DNA from: Rhabdochlamydiaceae bacterium
GTDB lineage: Bacteria > Chlamydiota > Chlamydiia > Chlamydiales > Rhabdochlamydiaceae
DNA: 64,000 bases
Assembly: GCA_019752555.1 (NCBI GenBank)
Contig: JAIELY010000014.1
Coordinates: forward strand, 31,024 to 95,023
Direction: 5' to 3'
Shown here one piece after another: positions 1-8,069 of this stretch. Below the pieces are notes generated by a model that was given only the letters and a program-made list of their open reading frames with translations, had not been told where the DNA came from and ran no database searches. Position 1 is the first letter of the stretch, and each line of letters opens with the position of its first letter. The position numbers and the translations under genes are program-made.

Positions 1-1248
1 GCTCAGCTCGCACAAGTTTCAGCTCAAATGGCACAAGACATTCAGAGAGCTGCTGAGAAGGCGCAAGAAAAAAGTGAGCATGAAACAGGATGGCAGAAGT
101 TTTTAGGCGGGTTAAAGAAGGTCTTTGAAGCTGCAGTGATTGGCGTTTTGGCAATGTTCCCAGGAACGCAAGGACTTGCTGTCGCAATGGGCGTTTTGAT
201 GGTAGCTCAGGTGACAGGTTTAGGCAAAGACATCGTTAATGTCGTGGCAAAAGGCTTAGAAGATATGGGAGTTCCCTCGTCTGTTGCTAAAGCAGTTGCA
301 GGGGCTTTAGTCGAAGCTGCTGCTGTGATTGTGACAGCCATTGCTACTGGGGGTGCTAGTGTTGCAGAAGATGTGAAAACAGGTGCCAAAGAAGTAGAAG
401 AGGGCGTTAAAACAATTAGCCGAGCTGTTCAAGACATCGAAAGTGGGATTGCCGATACTGATGCTGGCATTCAATCAGGTGTTAACCAAGTGAAAGCGGG
501 CCTTGATAAAATCAACGCTGCTGTTGAGGGTGCAGAAGGGAAAATCTCCTCTTCCCAGCTCGATGATGTGAAAGCTGGCTCAAGAGGTATTCGTTCTGGT
601 TTAGAGGCTGTTAGCAGCTCAACATCGAGTCTTGATCAGATTAAACAAGGTGCTGCTGAAATCGAAACTTCTGTTCGCGATATTCAACGTGTCGTGGGTC
701 AAGATGAGAAGGGTTGGAACTTCTTTAAAAACTTCTCTTCGCGCACGAACATGACATTAATGGTTGCCACTCAAGTAGCCTCTCAAGTTAACTTGCTTGG
801 TAACATTGCTCAGACACTCCCTGAGGGCAGCAAAGCCAGAGAGATTGTGACAGCATGTGCAGAAGCCATTCAAATCACAGCAACTCTTATTGTGGGAGTA
901 GGTGCAGGCTCTGCGCTGATCTCCGAGGCCGGTCAAGTGACTGCCTCTTTGCAAAAGACATCGCTGCTGCTTCAAAACGGCTCTCAGATCGCAGAAGGTG
1001 TTGTAGGAATGGCACAAGGCGGATTGAGCATTGGACAGGGCTTTACCCAAAAGACACTCACCACATTGAATACGTTAGCATCGCTCTACAGAACTAGCTC
1101 AACAATGAACTCTCAAATGGCATCATCGAACTTAAACGCAGCCAACGCGCTCATGTCTTCACTGATCCAGTCGCTCAATAGCATGGTCTCTGCCTTTGCT
1201 AAAGCGGATGAGATCCTGCCAGCAATGATGAGCGGAAACCCAGTTTAA
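1..1248 (+). CDS. copB: Type III secretion translocator, CopB/SctE-like (5' end outside window)
   Basis: The reading frame is open to the first base of the window (nine in-frame codons precede the first ATG at 28), so the gene is probably truncated by the window edge. The visible part has a long hydrophobic segment (about residues 30-65 from the ATG) and a second Ala/Val/Ile-rich segment (about 85-110), then a long region of heptad-like repeats rich in Gly, Ala, Val, Ile and Lys, and a further hydrophobic stretch near residue 280-300. Two membrane segments plus amphipathic helices are the layout of YopB/CopB translocators, which form the host-membrane pore of the injectisome. The next gene is CopD-like, the usual translocator pair. 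Assignment rests on architecture and context; residue-level identity was not computed. Confidence 0.75.
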   Translation, partial: AQLAQVSAQMAQDIQRAAEKAQEKSEHETGWQKFLGGLKKVFEAAVIGVLAMFPGTQGLAVAMGVLMVAQVTGLGKDIVNVVAKGLEDMGVPSSVAKAVAGALVEAAAVIVTAIATGGASVAEDVKTGAKEVEEGVKTISRAVQDIESGIADTDAGIQSGVNQVKAGLDKINAAVEGAEGKISSSQLDDVKAGSRGIRSGLEAVSSSTSSLDQIKQGAAEIETSVRDIQRVVGQDEKGWNFFKNFSSRTNMTLMVATQVASQVNLLGNIAQTLPEGSKAREIVTACAEAIQITATLIVGVGAGSALISEAGQVTASLQKTSLLLQNGSQIAEGVVGMAQGGLSIGQGFTQKTLTTLNTLASLYRTSSTMNSQMASSNLNAANALMSSLIQSLNSMVSAFAKADEILPAMMSGNPV

Positions 1249-1284
1249 TTATAAAATAATAACATAATAATAAAGGTGAATCTT

Positions 1285-2259
1285 ATGGCAAGTAACGTAA
1301 ACAATGTAAATGACAATGAGGCTGTAAATAACGATCAAACACCTCCTCCAGCTCTTCCTCCGGTCGATAATACGGCCACTTATGCGAGTTTGAGCGCTGG
1401 AATCTACGCTCTATTATCGAGCGTGATCGAGCTTGCTCAAGAAACCCAAATTGATAACTTTAAAGGGGTGCAGACAGGGATTGCAACCCGAAATGCCTCG
1501 ATGACCTACATGGGCGAATCTGGACTTGATGCCGCAAAGTGGGCGTTGTTCGGTAAAATCGCAGAAGGTGCTACTTTCCTTGCGGGAGGACTTGCTACTG
1601 GTGTTGGAACCCTTTGGAATAATAGAGCGAGCAGTGAGATTAGCCAGCTTTCTAATGAAGCTGGGATTATGGAGAACGATCTTAAAACATTGAAGGGCAA
1701 CTACGGCGCGGCATTTAATAAGCCGGGTAGTGCAGATCTAGTCGTTGCGGATAGAAATCCAGTGACGGGTCCCGCAGCCGGTTCTGCCGCAGCTGCTAAA
1801 CTAGAGGCTGCAGCGTCCGTGAACAAAGATGTTAACGACTTAACAGATGGGATCTTCAATGCAAGCAAAGCATTTGATCCGAATGAGAAGGAAGTTATCT
1901 CCGATGCGATTAGTTCAATGGATGATGAACAGCGTACAACTGCTAAGAAGGCGTACGATGCGCAAGTGACAGACCAGACGACGCTTTTAGGCGCGAAGAG
2001 AAACGAGATCAACAGACTCTCGCAAGACTTTAACATGAAGCTTGATATGGCCAAACAAGCGGTTAACGCCTTGGGTGCTGGAGCTCAAGCTCCTCTTAAC
2101 TACAAGTCTTCTGAGAAGCAGGTAGAGTCTCAGCTCTTCAGCTCTCAAGAGAACGTCGCCGGTTCGACATTGCAGACAGCGCAATCGGTAAACGATGCGT
2201 TAGCAAAAGAGATCCAAGACGCGATCAGCATGATCCAGTCAGCGTTCAGCGCGGCTTAA
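1285..2259 (+). CDS. copD: Type III secretion translocator, CopD/SctB-like
   Basis: Second translocator of the pore pair. I place the start at ATG 1285 (MASNVNNVND) because AAAGGTGA at 1272-1279 is a well-spaced ribosome site; a GTG at 1276 in the same frame lies inside that site. The N-terminus is Asn/Pro-rich and hydrophilic, followed by one Gly/Ala hydrophobic segment (about residues 85-112), then long helical regions with coiled-coil character and an Ala/Gln/Ser-rich C-terminus. A single hydrophobic segment directly downstream of a two-segment CopB-like protein fits the YopD/CopD role. It lies 36 nt after copB and is probably cotranscribed; a hairpin follows at 2290-2321. Confidence 0.7.
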   Translation: MASNVNNVNDNEAVNNDQTPPPALPPVDNTATYASLSAGIYALLSSVIELAQETQIDNFKGVQTGIATRNASMTYMGESGLDAAKWALFGKIAEGATFLAGGLATGVGTLWNNRASSEISQLSNEAGIMENDLKTLKGNYGAAFNKPGSADLVVADRNPVTGPAAGSAAAAKLEAAASVNKDVNDLTDGIFNASKAFDPNEKEVISDAISSMDDEQRTTAKKAYDAQVTDQTTLLGAKRNEINRLSQDFNMKLDMAKQAVNALGAGAQAPLNYKSSEKQVESQLFSSQENVAGSTLQTAQSVNDALAKEIQDAISMIQSAFSAA

Positions 2260-2289
2260 GAAACAGGAAATTAAGCACTTAAGATAGCT

Positions 2290-2321
2290 AATATCCCTCT
2301 TCTGAAAAGAAGGGGGATATT
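2290..2321 (+). terminator. Hairpin after copD
   Basis: A 14-bp stem (2290-2303 with 2308-2321, one G-T pair) closes on a GAAA tetraloop. It lies 30 nt after the copD stop. The downstream run is A/T-rich but is not a pure T tract, so this may be an inefficient terminator. Confidence 0.6.
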
Positions 2322-2384
2322 ATTAAGAGGGTAAATTATTTATTTTAAGTTGTTTGCGATTTAATGTAATAAAGTGTTTTTCTC

Positions 2385-2413
2385 TTTATTTTTTAATTTC
2401 TGTGTGGTATAAT
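2385..2413 (+). promoter_or_regulatory. Possible sigma-66/70 promoter for the 2447 gene
   Basis: A perfect TATAAT sits at 2408-2413, with a weak TTTATT 17 nt upstream at 2385-2390, in a very AT-rich intergenic stretch. The transcript would start about 28 nt before the ATG at 2447. Confidence 0.35.
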
Positions 2414-2446
2414 AGATTTATAGGATAATTATAATACGGCGGTAAT

Positions 2447-3946
2447 ATGTCAGTTCATTCTTTGCCTGGTACTTCAGCTAGCTCTTCGTCTTCTGATGAA
2501 TCCTCTTCTAGTGGCGCTGGAGGCTTTGTCCTTTCCAATCCCGTTAGTAAAGTAGCTTGTTCAGTTCCAGGATCAACAGCCCTTGGTTCTAGGAGCGTTA
2601 AAAAAGGCTCTTCCTCTAAAAAACCTGCTTCTAACCCGAGCCAAGTAGTGAATCTTCGTTTAAGAAATGCGGGCCCAGCGGGGGCTGCAGCATCTAGCGC
2701 TCCTAGCTCATCTAGCTCTGCCGCAGGCGGAGCGAAAGGTCCTTACAAATTAAAAGCGGCTCCACTCAGCGAGTCGGTTCACATGTATCGTAAGGTCGTG
2801 GGAAGTAAGAGATACCAGACGATTACGCCAGAGGACTCTACGAAGGAAGGAGAACTTGCCGACCTTAAATTTACCGTGAAAGAGCGGATCAAAAAAATAA
2901 CGAAGAAACGGGGAGCAACCGACTTTTCTTTCAACATCGATAAGGGTTTAGTGACGTTTTTTTACCACGGGCGTTATGAGACAATAGATCTTTTTGCCCT
3001 TTGTGCAAAAGATAGGAAACTTGAGAAGATGGTTGCAGACTTTAATCGTGCAACTGCTTCTGTTGCAGGGGTTCATTCTGGGGCTGCTTACCTAAGGCAT
3101 AGAGGCACTGTGGGACGCCGCGGTGGAGCTACTCCTTTGGTTCGCTCTAATTCCATTTTACAGAACCTGCCAAAGGATCCTATGCAAGCAGCGGGCTACG
3201 CTACACGACTACATGATGCCCAGCATGCAGGATCTTCTCCTTTATCAGACTCGGAAAAGCTAGAGATGCAGAAAAATGTGGCGCGCGCGTCTGTCGCCTA
3301 CAAACAAATGAAGGACAAGGTCGACGCAAAAGTGCAAAAAGCGCAAGACGCTTTTGATAAGGTGACGCGTCCGGGGCCTAATAAGAATAAACTTCAAGAG
3401 ACTCTTAATCACTGGAAGCGCGTGCAGAGTGATCTAGAGGAGGTTGATACGGCTGCGTTGATGATGGGTGCGGCGTACGCTCCTCAGGTGAAAACGGCAG
3501 CTGCAGCTGATGCACAGGCAAGAAAGCTCTTTACTCATTTCAGCGACCATATCGATCAGGAACATGAAGGGGCAAGAGGCTATACTAGAGGGTACTTACC
3601 AAGCTTCCTTCCGGATAAAGTGCGAGGAAAAGAGGATAAAATGCCTCTAGATAGAGAGTACGCAGCCGATGTGGCAGCTCTTCCTTACTTTACATTAAGT
3701 CCCGAGGTAGGTCTTGCGGCGTATGATGCGCATTACCGTGCGCAAGGGATGCGTGCGAAAGAGAGCGGCATGACAGGCCTGATTTTGGGTGCTGCTTTAA
3801 GAAATAAATCCGATGGAATTGACGATGCTTGGGTCAAGACGCTTCCGTCTGTGATTCAGGCAGAGGTGAGAGCTATGATTAAGAGTTCTCTTGTAAAAGC
3901 TGCTAGCGCAGCTTCTAAGGTAACGCGCGTCCACAGAGTGCCTTAA
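2447..3946 (+). CDS. Hypothetical serine-rich protein, candidate secreted effector
   Basis: The 499-residue product is not recognised. The first 95 residues are very rich in Ser, Ala, Gly and Lys (low complexity, disordered), as is common in type III substrates. A folded-looking basic region (about 130-200) and long charged helices (about 270-345, heavy in Lys/Gln/Ala/Asp) follow, then an Ala/Lys/Ser-rich tail. No transmembrane segment or classical signal peptide is visible. It lies directly after the copB-copD translocator pair, on the same strand but behind a hairpin and its own probable promoter, and ends at a strong bidirectional terminator. An effector role is inference from position and N-terminal composition only. 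Confidence 0.6.
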   Translation: MSVHSLPGTSASSSSSDESSSSGAGGFVLSNPVSKVACSVPGSTALGSRSVKKGSSSKKPASNPSQVVNLRLRNAGPAGAAASSAPSSSSSAAGGAKGPYKLKAAPLSESVHMYRKVVGSKRYQTITPEDSTKEGELADLKFTVKERIKKITKKRGATDFSFNIDKGLVTFFYHGRYETIDLFALCAKDRKLEKMVADFNRATASVAGVHSGAAYLRHRGTVGRRGGATPLVRSNSILQNLPKDPMQAAGYATRLHDAQHAGSSPLSDSEKLEMQKNVARASVAYKQMKDKVDAKVQKAQDAFDKVTRPGPNKNKLQETLNHWKRVQSDLEEVDTAALMMGAAYAPQVKTAAAADAQARKLFTHFSDHIDQEHEGARGYTRGYLPSFLPDKVRGKEDKMPLDREYAADVAALPYFTLSPEVGLAAYDAHYRAQGMRAKESGMTGLILGAALRNKSDGIDDAWVKTLPSVIQAEVRAMIKSSLVKAASAASKVTRVHRVP

Positions 3947-3972
3947 TCGAGCAGACTATTTCAAAATAAAAA

Positions 3973-4001
3973 ACTCCGAAGAGGTAAATCCTCTTCGGAG
4001 T
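3973..4001. terminator. Bidirectional intrinsic terminator
   Basis: A perfect 12-bp inverted repeat (3973-3984 with 3990-4001) with a 5-nt loop is flanked by A-rich sequence on the left and a T run on the right, so it can act for the plus-strand gene ending at 3946 and for clpX ending at 4012 on the minus strand. Confidence 0.9.
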
Positions 4002-4011
4002 TTTTTTGTTT

Positions 4012-5235
4012 CTAAGCGGTATAAGAACGGGTGATCTCTGGAGATTTTCCCTCGGAGATGCATTCTTTTGTGACAAGAATCTCTTTGATCGAAGGATCAG
4101 AGGGGACCTCGTACATCAATTCTAACAGCAGTCCTTCTACAATCATCCTTAGAGCTCTAGCTCCTGTGCCTGTCGATTTGGCTTTTTCAGCCATAGCGCG
4201 CAGCGCATCGTCGGCAAAGCGGAGCTGAACGTTCTCTTCCGAGAAGAGGTGTTGGTATTGCTTGATGATCGCATTTTTGGGACGGACGAGGATATCGACC
4301 ATGTCGTCGAGTGAGAGTTCATTGCAGTTGGCGATGCTGTTGAATCTGCCGACAAATTCAGGGATCATGCCAAAAGAGATCAAGTCTTCGGGCTCGACCT
4401 TAGAGAGGAGGTAATTGGTCTCGGTCTCGTCGAATTGACGTGTATCCGCGGCATCAAAGCCAATGGTGCTTTTGCCAAGGCGCTTTGCGATGAGTTTATC
4501 GAGGTGGACAAAGGCTCCGCCAACGATAAAGAGAATATTTTGGGTGTTGACCCGGATATATTCTTGGTTGGGGTGTTTGCGACCGCCTTTGGGAGGGACA
4601 TTCGCAACGGTCCCTTCTACGATTTTTAAGAGCGCTTGTTGCACTCCCTCTCCTGAGACATCGCGTGTGATGGAGACGTTGCCTGTTGTTTTGCGGATCT
4701 TATCAATTTCATCGACGTAGATAATGCCAAGCTCTGCACGCGCAATATCATAGTCTGCGGCTTGAACGAGGCGTAAGATGATGTTTTCGACATCTTCGCC
4801 GACGTAGCCCGCTTCTGTAAGTGTCGTTGCATCTGCAATTGCAAAAGGAACATCGAGGATGTTAGCAAGGGTTCTTGCGATGAGCGTTTTTCCAGAACCT
4901 GTGGGTCCCAAAAGCATCACGTTCGATTTGCTGTATTCGATGTCGCTTTCTTTGTGTAGAGAGCGGATCCTTTTGTAGTGGTTGTAGACTGCTACTGCAA
5001 TGGTTTTTTTTGCTCTTTCCTGTCCGATGACATACTCGTCCAAAGCGTCTTTGATCTCGCGGGGTTTCAGCAGCTTAAGCTCATGATGAACTGGCTTTTT
5101 TTCCACAATTTCCATGCAAAGGCGCACGCATTTGTCGCAGATGTAGGAATCGGGTCCGGAAATGAGCTTTTCTACTGCTTGTTCGGGTCTGCCGCAAAAA
5201 GAGCAGAGTGCACCTTCTTTTTCTTTTTTAGACAT
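4012..5235 (-). CDS. clpX: ClpX, ATP-dependent Clp protease ATP-binding subunit
   Basis: AAA+ unfoldase that recognises tagged proteins, unfolds them and feeds them to ClpP. The N-terminal zinc-binding domain is present (CSFCG at about residues 11-15 and CDKC at about 33-36). It is followed by the Walker A motif (GPTGSGKT, about residue 110), the Walker B/DE region (YVDEIDKI) and the C-terminal ClpX domain. At 407 residues it has full family length. It lies 15 nt downstream of clpP on the same strand, in the common clpP-clpX order. The C-terminal end abuts the shared terminator at 3973-4001. Confidence 0.97.
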   Translation of the reverse strand: MSKKEKEGALCSFCGRPEQAVEKLISGPDSYICDKCVRLCMEIVEKKPVHHELKLLKPREIKDALDEYVIGQERAKKTIAVAVYNHYKRIRSLHKESDIEYSKSNVMLLGPTGSGKTLIARTLANILDVPFAIADATTLTEAGYVGEDVENIILRLVQAADYDIARAELGIIYVDEIDKIRKTTGNVSITRDVSGEGVQQALLKIVEGTVANVPPKGGRKHPNQEYIRVNTQNILFIVGGAFVHLDKLIAKRLGKSTIGFDAADTRQFDETETNYLLSKVEPEDLISFGMIPEFVGRFNSIANCNELSLDDMVDILVRPKNAIIKQYQHLFSEENVQLRFADDALRAMAEKAKSTGTGARALRMIVEGLLLELMYEVPSDPSIKEILVTKECISEGKSPEITRSYTA

Positions 5236-5250
5236 GTGATCTTCTTTTAT

Positions 5251-5868
5251 TTAGGTTTTTGTCTCTGTGGCGCTTTTTTGAGGTTGTGAGGCGATTTTAT
5301 CGATGAGCCCAAGCGGACCGTATTTGATCGCATCAGAGGGTCCCATGTAACGGTCTCTTTCAGAGTCTTCGATGATTTGTTTCAAGGAAATGCCTGTAAG
5401 CTCGCTTAAAATTTGAGCGCACATTCTTTTTTGCTCAAGGATTTCCTTCGCCTGAATCTCAATGTCTGCAGAAGTGCCGCCGACACCGCCCATGGGCTGG
5501 TGGATCATGATCCGACTATTGGGAAGAGCGTAGCGTTTTCCCTTAGTGCCTGCCGCTAAAAGTACAGCTGCCATCGAGCAGCATTGGCCCAGGCAGTAGG
5601 TGTTAATCTCAAAACCCATGAAACGCATTGTGTCGTAAATGGCAAGACCGGATGTAATGTAGCCGCCGGGAGAGTTGATGTAGATGTTTACATCTTTTTT
5701 GGGATCTTCTGCACGCAAAAAGAGCAGCTGAGCGATCACGGTGTTAGCGACTTGGTCGTTAATTTCCGTGCCGATGAAGATGATCCTGTCTTTCAGGAGG
5801 CGGGAGTAGATGTCCATGGCGCGTTCGCCGCCACGATCTGAGTTGTCGATTACATAGGGTATAAGCAT
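5251..5868 (-). CDS. clpP: ClpP, ATP-dependent Clp protease proteolytic subunit
   Basis: Self-compartmentalised serine peptidase, partner of the adjacent ClpX. The Ser-His-Asp triad can be read: the Ser in [14 protein letters not shown], the His in [10 protein letters not shown] and the Asp in the ERDRYMG segment. The 205-residue length is normal. Chlamydiae usually carry two clpP genes; this is the copy linked to clpX and tig. The start is the ATG at 5868. The tig terminator lies upstream, so clpP-clpX probably has its own promoter in 5869-5960, which I could not pinpoint. Confidence 0.96.
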   Translation of the reverse strand: MLIPYVIDNSDRGGERAMDIYSRLLKDRIIFIGTEINDQVANTVIAQLLFLRAEDPKKDVNIYINSPGGYITSGLAIYDTMRFMGFEINTYCLGQCCSMAAVLLAAGTKGKRYALPNSRIMIHQPMGGVGGTSADIEIQAKEILEQKRMCAQILSELTGISLKQIIEDSERDRYMGPSDAIKYGPLGLIDKIASQPQKSATETKT

Positions 5869-5960
5869 AAACGGCCCTCTCTTAGCTCTTTGGGTAGTTG
5901 GTTTAGCTCATATTGCCGATCTGAGACATAATTATCAAGACTGAGTCTGTGAGAAAAATA

Positions 5961-5996
5961 AAACCCCAGAGAGCACGGCTGTGGATTCTGGGGTTT
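5961..5996 (-). terminator. Intrinsic terminator after tig
   Basis: A 10-bp perfect stem (5961-5970 with 5987-5996) encloses a 16-nt loop and is followed, in the minus-strand direction, by a T-rich tail. It separates the tig transcript from clpP. Confidence 0.8.
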
Positions 5997-6014
5997 TTTA
6001 AGATAAAGCTAACG

Positions 6015-7340
6015 CTAAGCGTCTTGAGAGGCGTTAGAAATGACAAAGTCTTCGGCTTTTTCTAGTAGGAGTCTGGAAAAAGCTTCTGCATGTTCCATTT
6101 CTGGGTTTTTTGCATGGTGGAAGAGCTTTTGCGGGTTAAGCAAGAACTCGAGGGCGCTGGTTGCAGGAGGCGGAATGTCTTGTGTCGAGATCTTAATCTG
6201 CGCGTCTGACACAATCTTTCGGCAGAGATAATACATCCTGACTGCTTTTTCCGATTGTTGATGGATCGTCTGGAATGTGTTTTTACGCTCTTCTGAGCTT
6301 AAAGACTCCCAGTAGCTTTGGAAGTCATTATCTGCCATGAGCTGCTGGATCCGAAAACGGGTCTCTTTTTCAATGAGTGTAGCAGGTAGATCGAATGTGT
6401 ATGTGTTGAGAATGAATTCAGAGGCTTGTTTACGCAGCGCTTCTTGAACGTGTGCGTCGGCTTGCTTGTTTAAAAGGGCGTGGATATTAGTGCGAAGCTC
6501 TTCTGTTGAATTGACGCCGATTTGTTTGATAAACTCATCTGTCAAAGGAGGCAAAGTGGCCTCATCGATTGCTTTAATCGTAATGCGGACCTTTTTTTCT
6601 TTGAGAGTTTCTTTGTCTTCTTCTGAAGCGTCTTCATCAGGAATGCTGATCCCTTCGACGACATCATTGACGTTTTTACCGATGACAAGATCCCGCATCC
6701 ATTTCGCCATGGTTTTTTCGCCGATTTCAAATCGAGTATGGTTGAATAGGGGAGTTGCTGGGGTCTCTTCGATAATGTCGACATCAAGAAGGACAAAATC
6801 GCCGACAGCAGCAGGTCTTCCTTCAACAGCTTTCCATTGTGCGAAAAAGAGCTGGATTTGGCGGATTGTCTCTTCGACTTTCTCCTCATTCACAACAGGG
6901 CGCTTCACAGGCTTTAATTTGAGCTGTTTGGGATCGATAGTGGGAAGCTTTGGTTCCGTTTCGAAGCTAAGCGTTAGCAGGGCGCCATTTTCCGAATGGC
7001 TTTTCATTTTATAGGTGATCTTTGAGTCTTGCTGTAGCATTGGGATCTGGGCGAGCTTAGAGCAGCTGCGGAACGCGTGCTCGCTGATGGCCTGTTCCCA
7101 TTCTTTGTCGATCGCGCTGGAAAAATTCTTTGCTACCATTTCATCTGGAGCTCTTCCTTTGCGGAACCCGGGAAGGGTCACTTCTTTAGAAACGCGTTTG
7201 ATGGCAACTCGGCGCGCCTCTTTAACAAGTGGGGCTAAAGCCTCTACCTCGTACTGGACAATGCAGGCGGGTTTGTAATGGATTGAAAAGCGAACTTCTT
7301 CGTTGCTGAGGATTTGAGGTTCAATTGTCTCAGGTTCCAT
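6015..7340 (-). CDS. tig: Trigger factor, ribosome-associated chaperone and peptidyl-prolyl isomerase
   Basis: Folds nascent chains at the ribosome exit tunnel. The start is placed at ATG 7340 (MEPETIEPQ) because AAGGAGCG lies just upstream; the longer open frame to 7406 runs into a tRNA gene and cannot be real. From the N-terminus the 441-residue product shows the ribosome-binding domain with a trigger-factor signature (PGFRKGRAP), a PPIase-like middle region and a long helical C-terminal domain. It precedes clpP-clpX on the same strand, as in other chlamydiae. The first tRNA-Gly gene ends 33 nt upstream, so tig could be read through from the tRNA promoter. Confidence 0.93.
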   Translation of the reverse strand: MEPETIEPQILSNEEVRFSIHYKPACIVQYEVEALAPLVKEARRVAIKRVSKEVTLPGFRKGRAPDEMVAKNFSSAIDKEWEQAISEHAFRSCSKLAQIPMLQQDSKITYKMKSHSENGALLTLSFETEPKLPTIDPKQLKLKPVKRPVVNEEKVEETIRQIQLFFAQWKAVEGRPAAVGDFVLLDVDIIEETPATPLFNHTRFEIGEKTMAKWMRDLVIGKNVNDVVEGISIPDEDASEEDKETLKEKKVRITIKAIDEATLPPLTDEFIKQIGVNSTEELRTNIHALLNKQADAHVQEALRKQASEFILNTYTFDLPATLIEKETRFRIQQLMADNDFQSYWESLSSEERKNTFQTIHQQSEKAVRMYYLCRKIVSDAQIKISTQDIPPPATSALEFLLNPQKLFHHAKNPEMEHAEAFSRLLLEKAEDFVISNASQDA

Positions 7341-7372
7341 TACGCGCTCCTTAAAAATCGTTGTATTGTTAT

Positions 7373-7444
7373 AGCGGGTGATGAGGTTCGAACTCACGAC
7401 CCTCACGTTGGCAACGTGATGCTCTACCGCTGAGCTACACCCGC
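7373..7444 (-). tRNA. tRNA-Gly (GCC)
   Basis: A full cloverleaf is readable on the minus strand: 7-bp acceptor (GCGGGTG with CACCCGC), D arm, anticodon loop TTGCCAA giving GCC, and T arm with GTTCGAA. CCA is not encoded. It is the last of three tandem Gly tRNAs and is nearest to tig. Confidence 0.95.
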
Positions 7445-7464
7445 AAAAGAAAAAGATATAAAAT

Positions 7465-7536
7465 AGCGGGTGATGAGGTTCGAACTCACGGCCCTCACGT
7501 TGGCAACGTGATGCTCTACCACTGAGCTACACCCGC
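7465..7536 (-). tRNA. tRNA-Gly (GCC), second copy
   Basis: Nearly identical to the 7373-7444 gene (a few base differences, in the anticodon-arm flank and D arm), with the same GCC anticodon and no encoded CCA. It is separated from the first copy by 20 nt of AT-rich spacer, consistent with recent tandem duplication. Confidence 0.95.
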
Positions 7537-7558
7537 AGCTATTTTGTTCGTCTTTCGT

Positions 7559-7631
7559 AGCGGGTGATGAGATTTGAACTCACGACAACCACGTTGGGAA
7601 CGTGATGCTCTGCCAGCTGAGCTACACCCGC
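7559..7631 (-). tRNA. tRNA-Gly (CCC)
   Basis: Cloverleaf on the minus strand with the same acceptor stem as the other two but an anticodon loop TTCCCAA, giving CCC (reads GGG). The D loop is one base longer and the T loop is GTTCAAA. It is the promoter-proximal member of the triplet. Confidence 0.93.
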
Positions 7632-7653
7632 ATTCGGACTAAAACGTGCCAAG

Positions 7654-7683
7654 AGTATAGCTCTTTAGTTTTTTTTCAATCAA
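7654..7683 (-). promoter_or_regulatory. Promoter of the tRNA-Gly cluster
   Basis: Reading the minus strand, TTGATT (7683-7678) and TATACT (7659-7654) are separated by 18 nt, and the first tRNA begins about 22 nt beyond the -10 box. Spacing and position fit a housekeeping promoter. Confidence 0.55.
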
Positions 7684-7688
7684 GGGGG

Positions 7689-7706
7689 TTTTCAAGATCT
7701 TGAAAA
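7689..7706. repeat. 18-bp perfect palindrome in a 438-bp gene-free stretch
   Basis: The region between the tRNA cluster (7631) and the SNF2 start (8070) holds no gene. It contains this palindrome centred on AGATCT, several A/T runs and no convincing promoter for the helicase. The palindrome could be an operator or a short hairpin; nothing else identifies it. Confidence 0.4.
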
Positions 7707-8069
7707 AACAGGTCAGCTTTTTTTATTTTCTCCATGAGAGTGTAAAAAAAACGGGAAAAAAAATCGTTTCTCTTTTCAAAAAAAATGAGGCGCTGTACAT
7801 TGCGCACGCTTGGCAGCGAATACCGAAATTTCACATTTCTTCAGCGCTGCTCTGTGAAGGTCAGAGCATTAAATAAAGCGGGGAAGAGTAAAAATATTTT
7901 TTTATTTTTCTTGCGCAGGTTTTAAGGAAAATGTATGCTTCGCTCGATTGGGGTTGGTGGGTGTTTCAGATTTTAAAACCGGCCCTCTTAAGTCAACTTC
8001 ATTTTTTGAAGTTGTGTATGTACATGTTATAAATTGCAATTAATTATATCACAAAAGCAGTCATTACTC

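Noticed and set aside
757..1097. Cys-rich frames on both strands within copB
   Set aside because: They are antisense or out-of-frame reflections of the translocator coding pattern with no start signals.
7341..7406. Upstream extension of the trigger factor frame
   Set aside because: It runs into the tRNA-Gly gene and lacks a ribosome site, while AAGGAGCG precedes ATG 7340.
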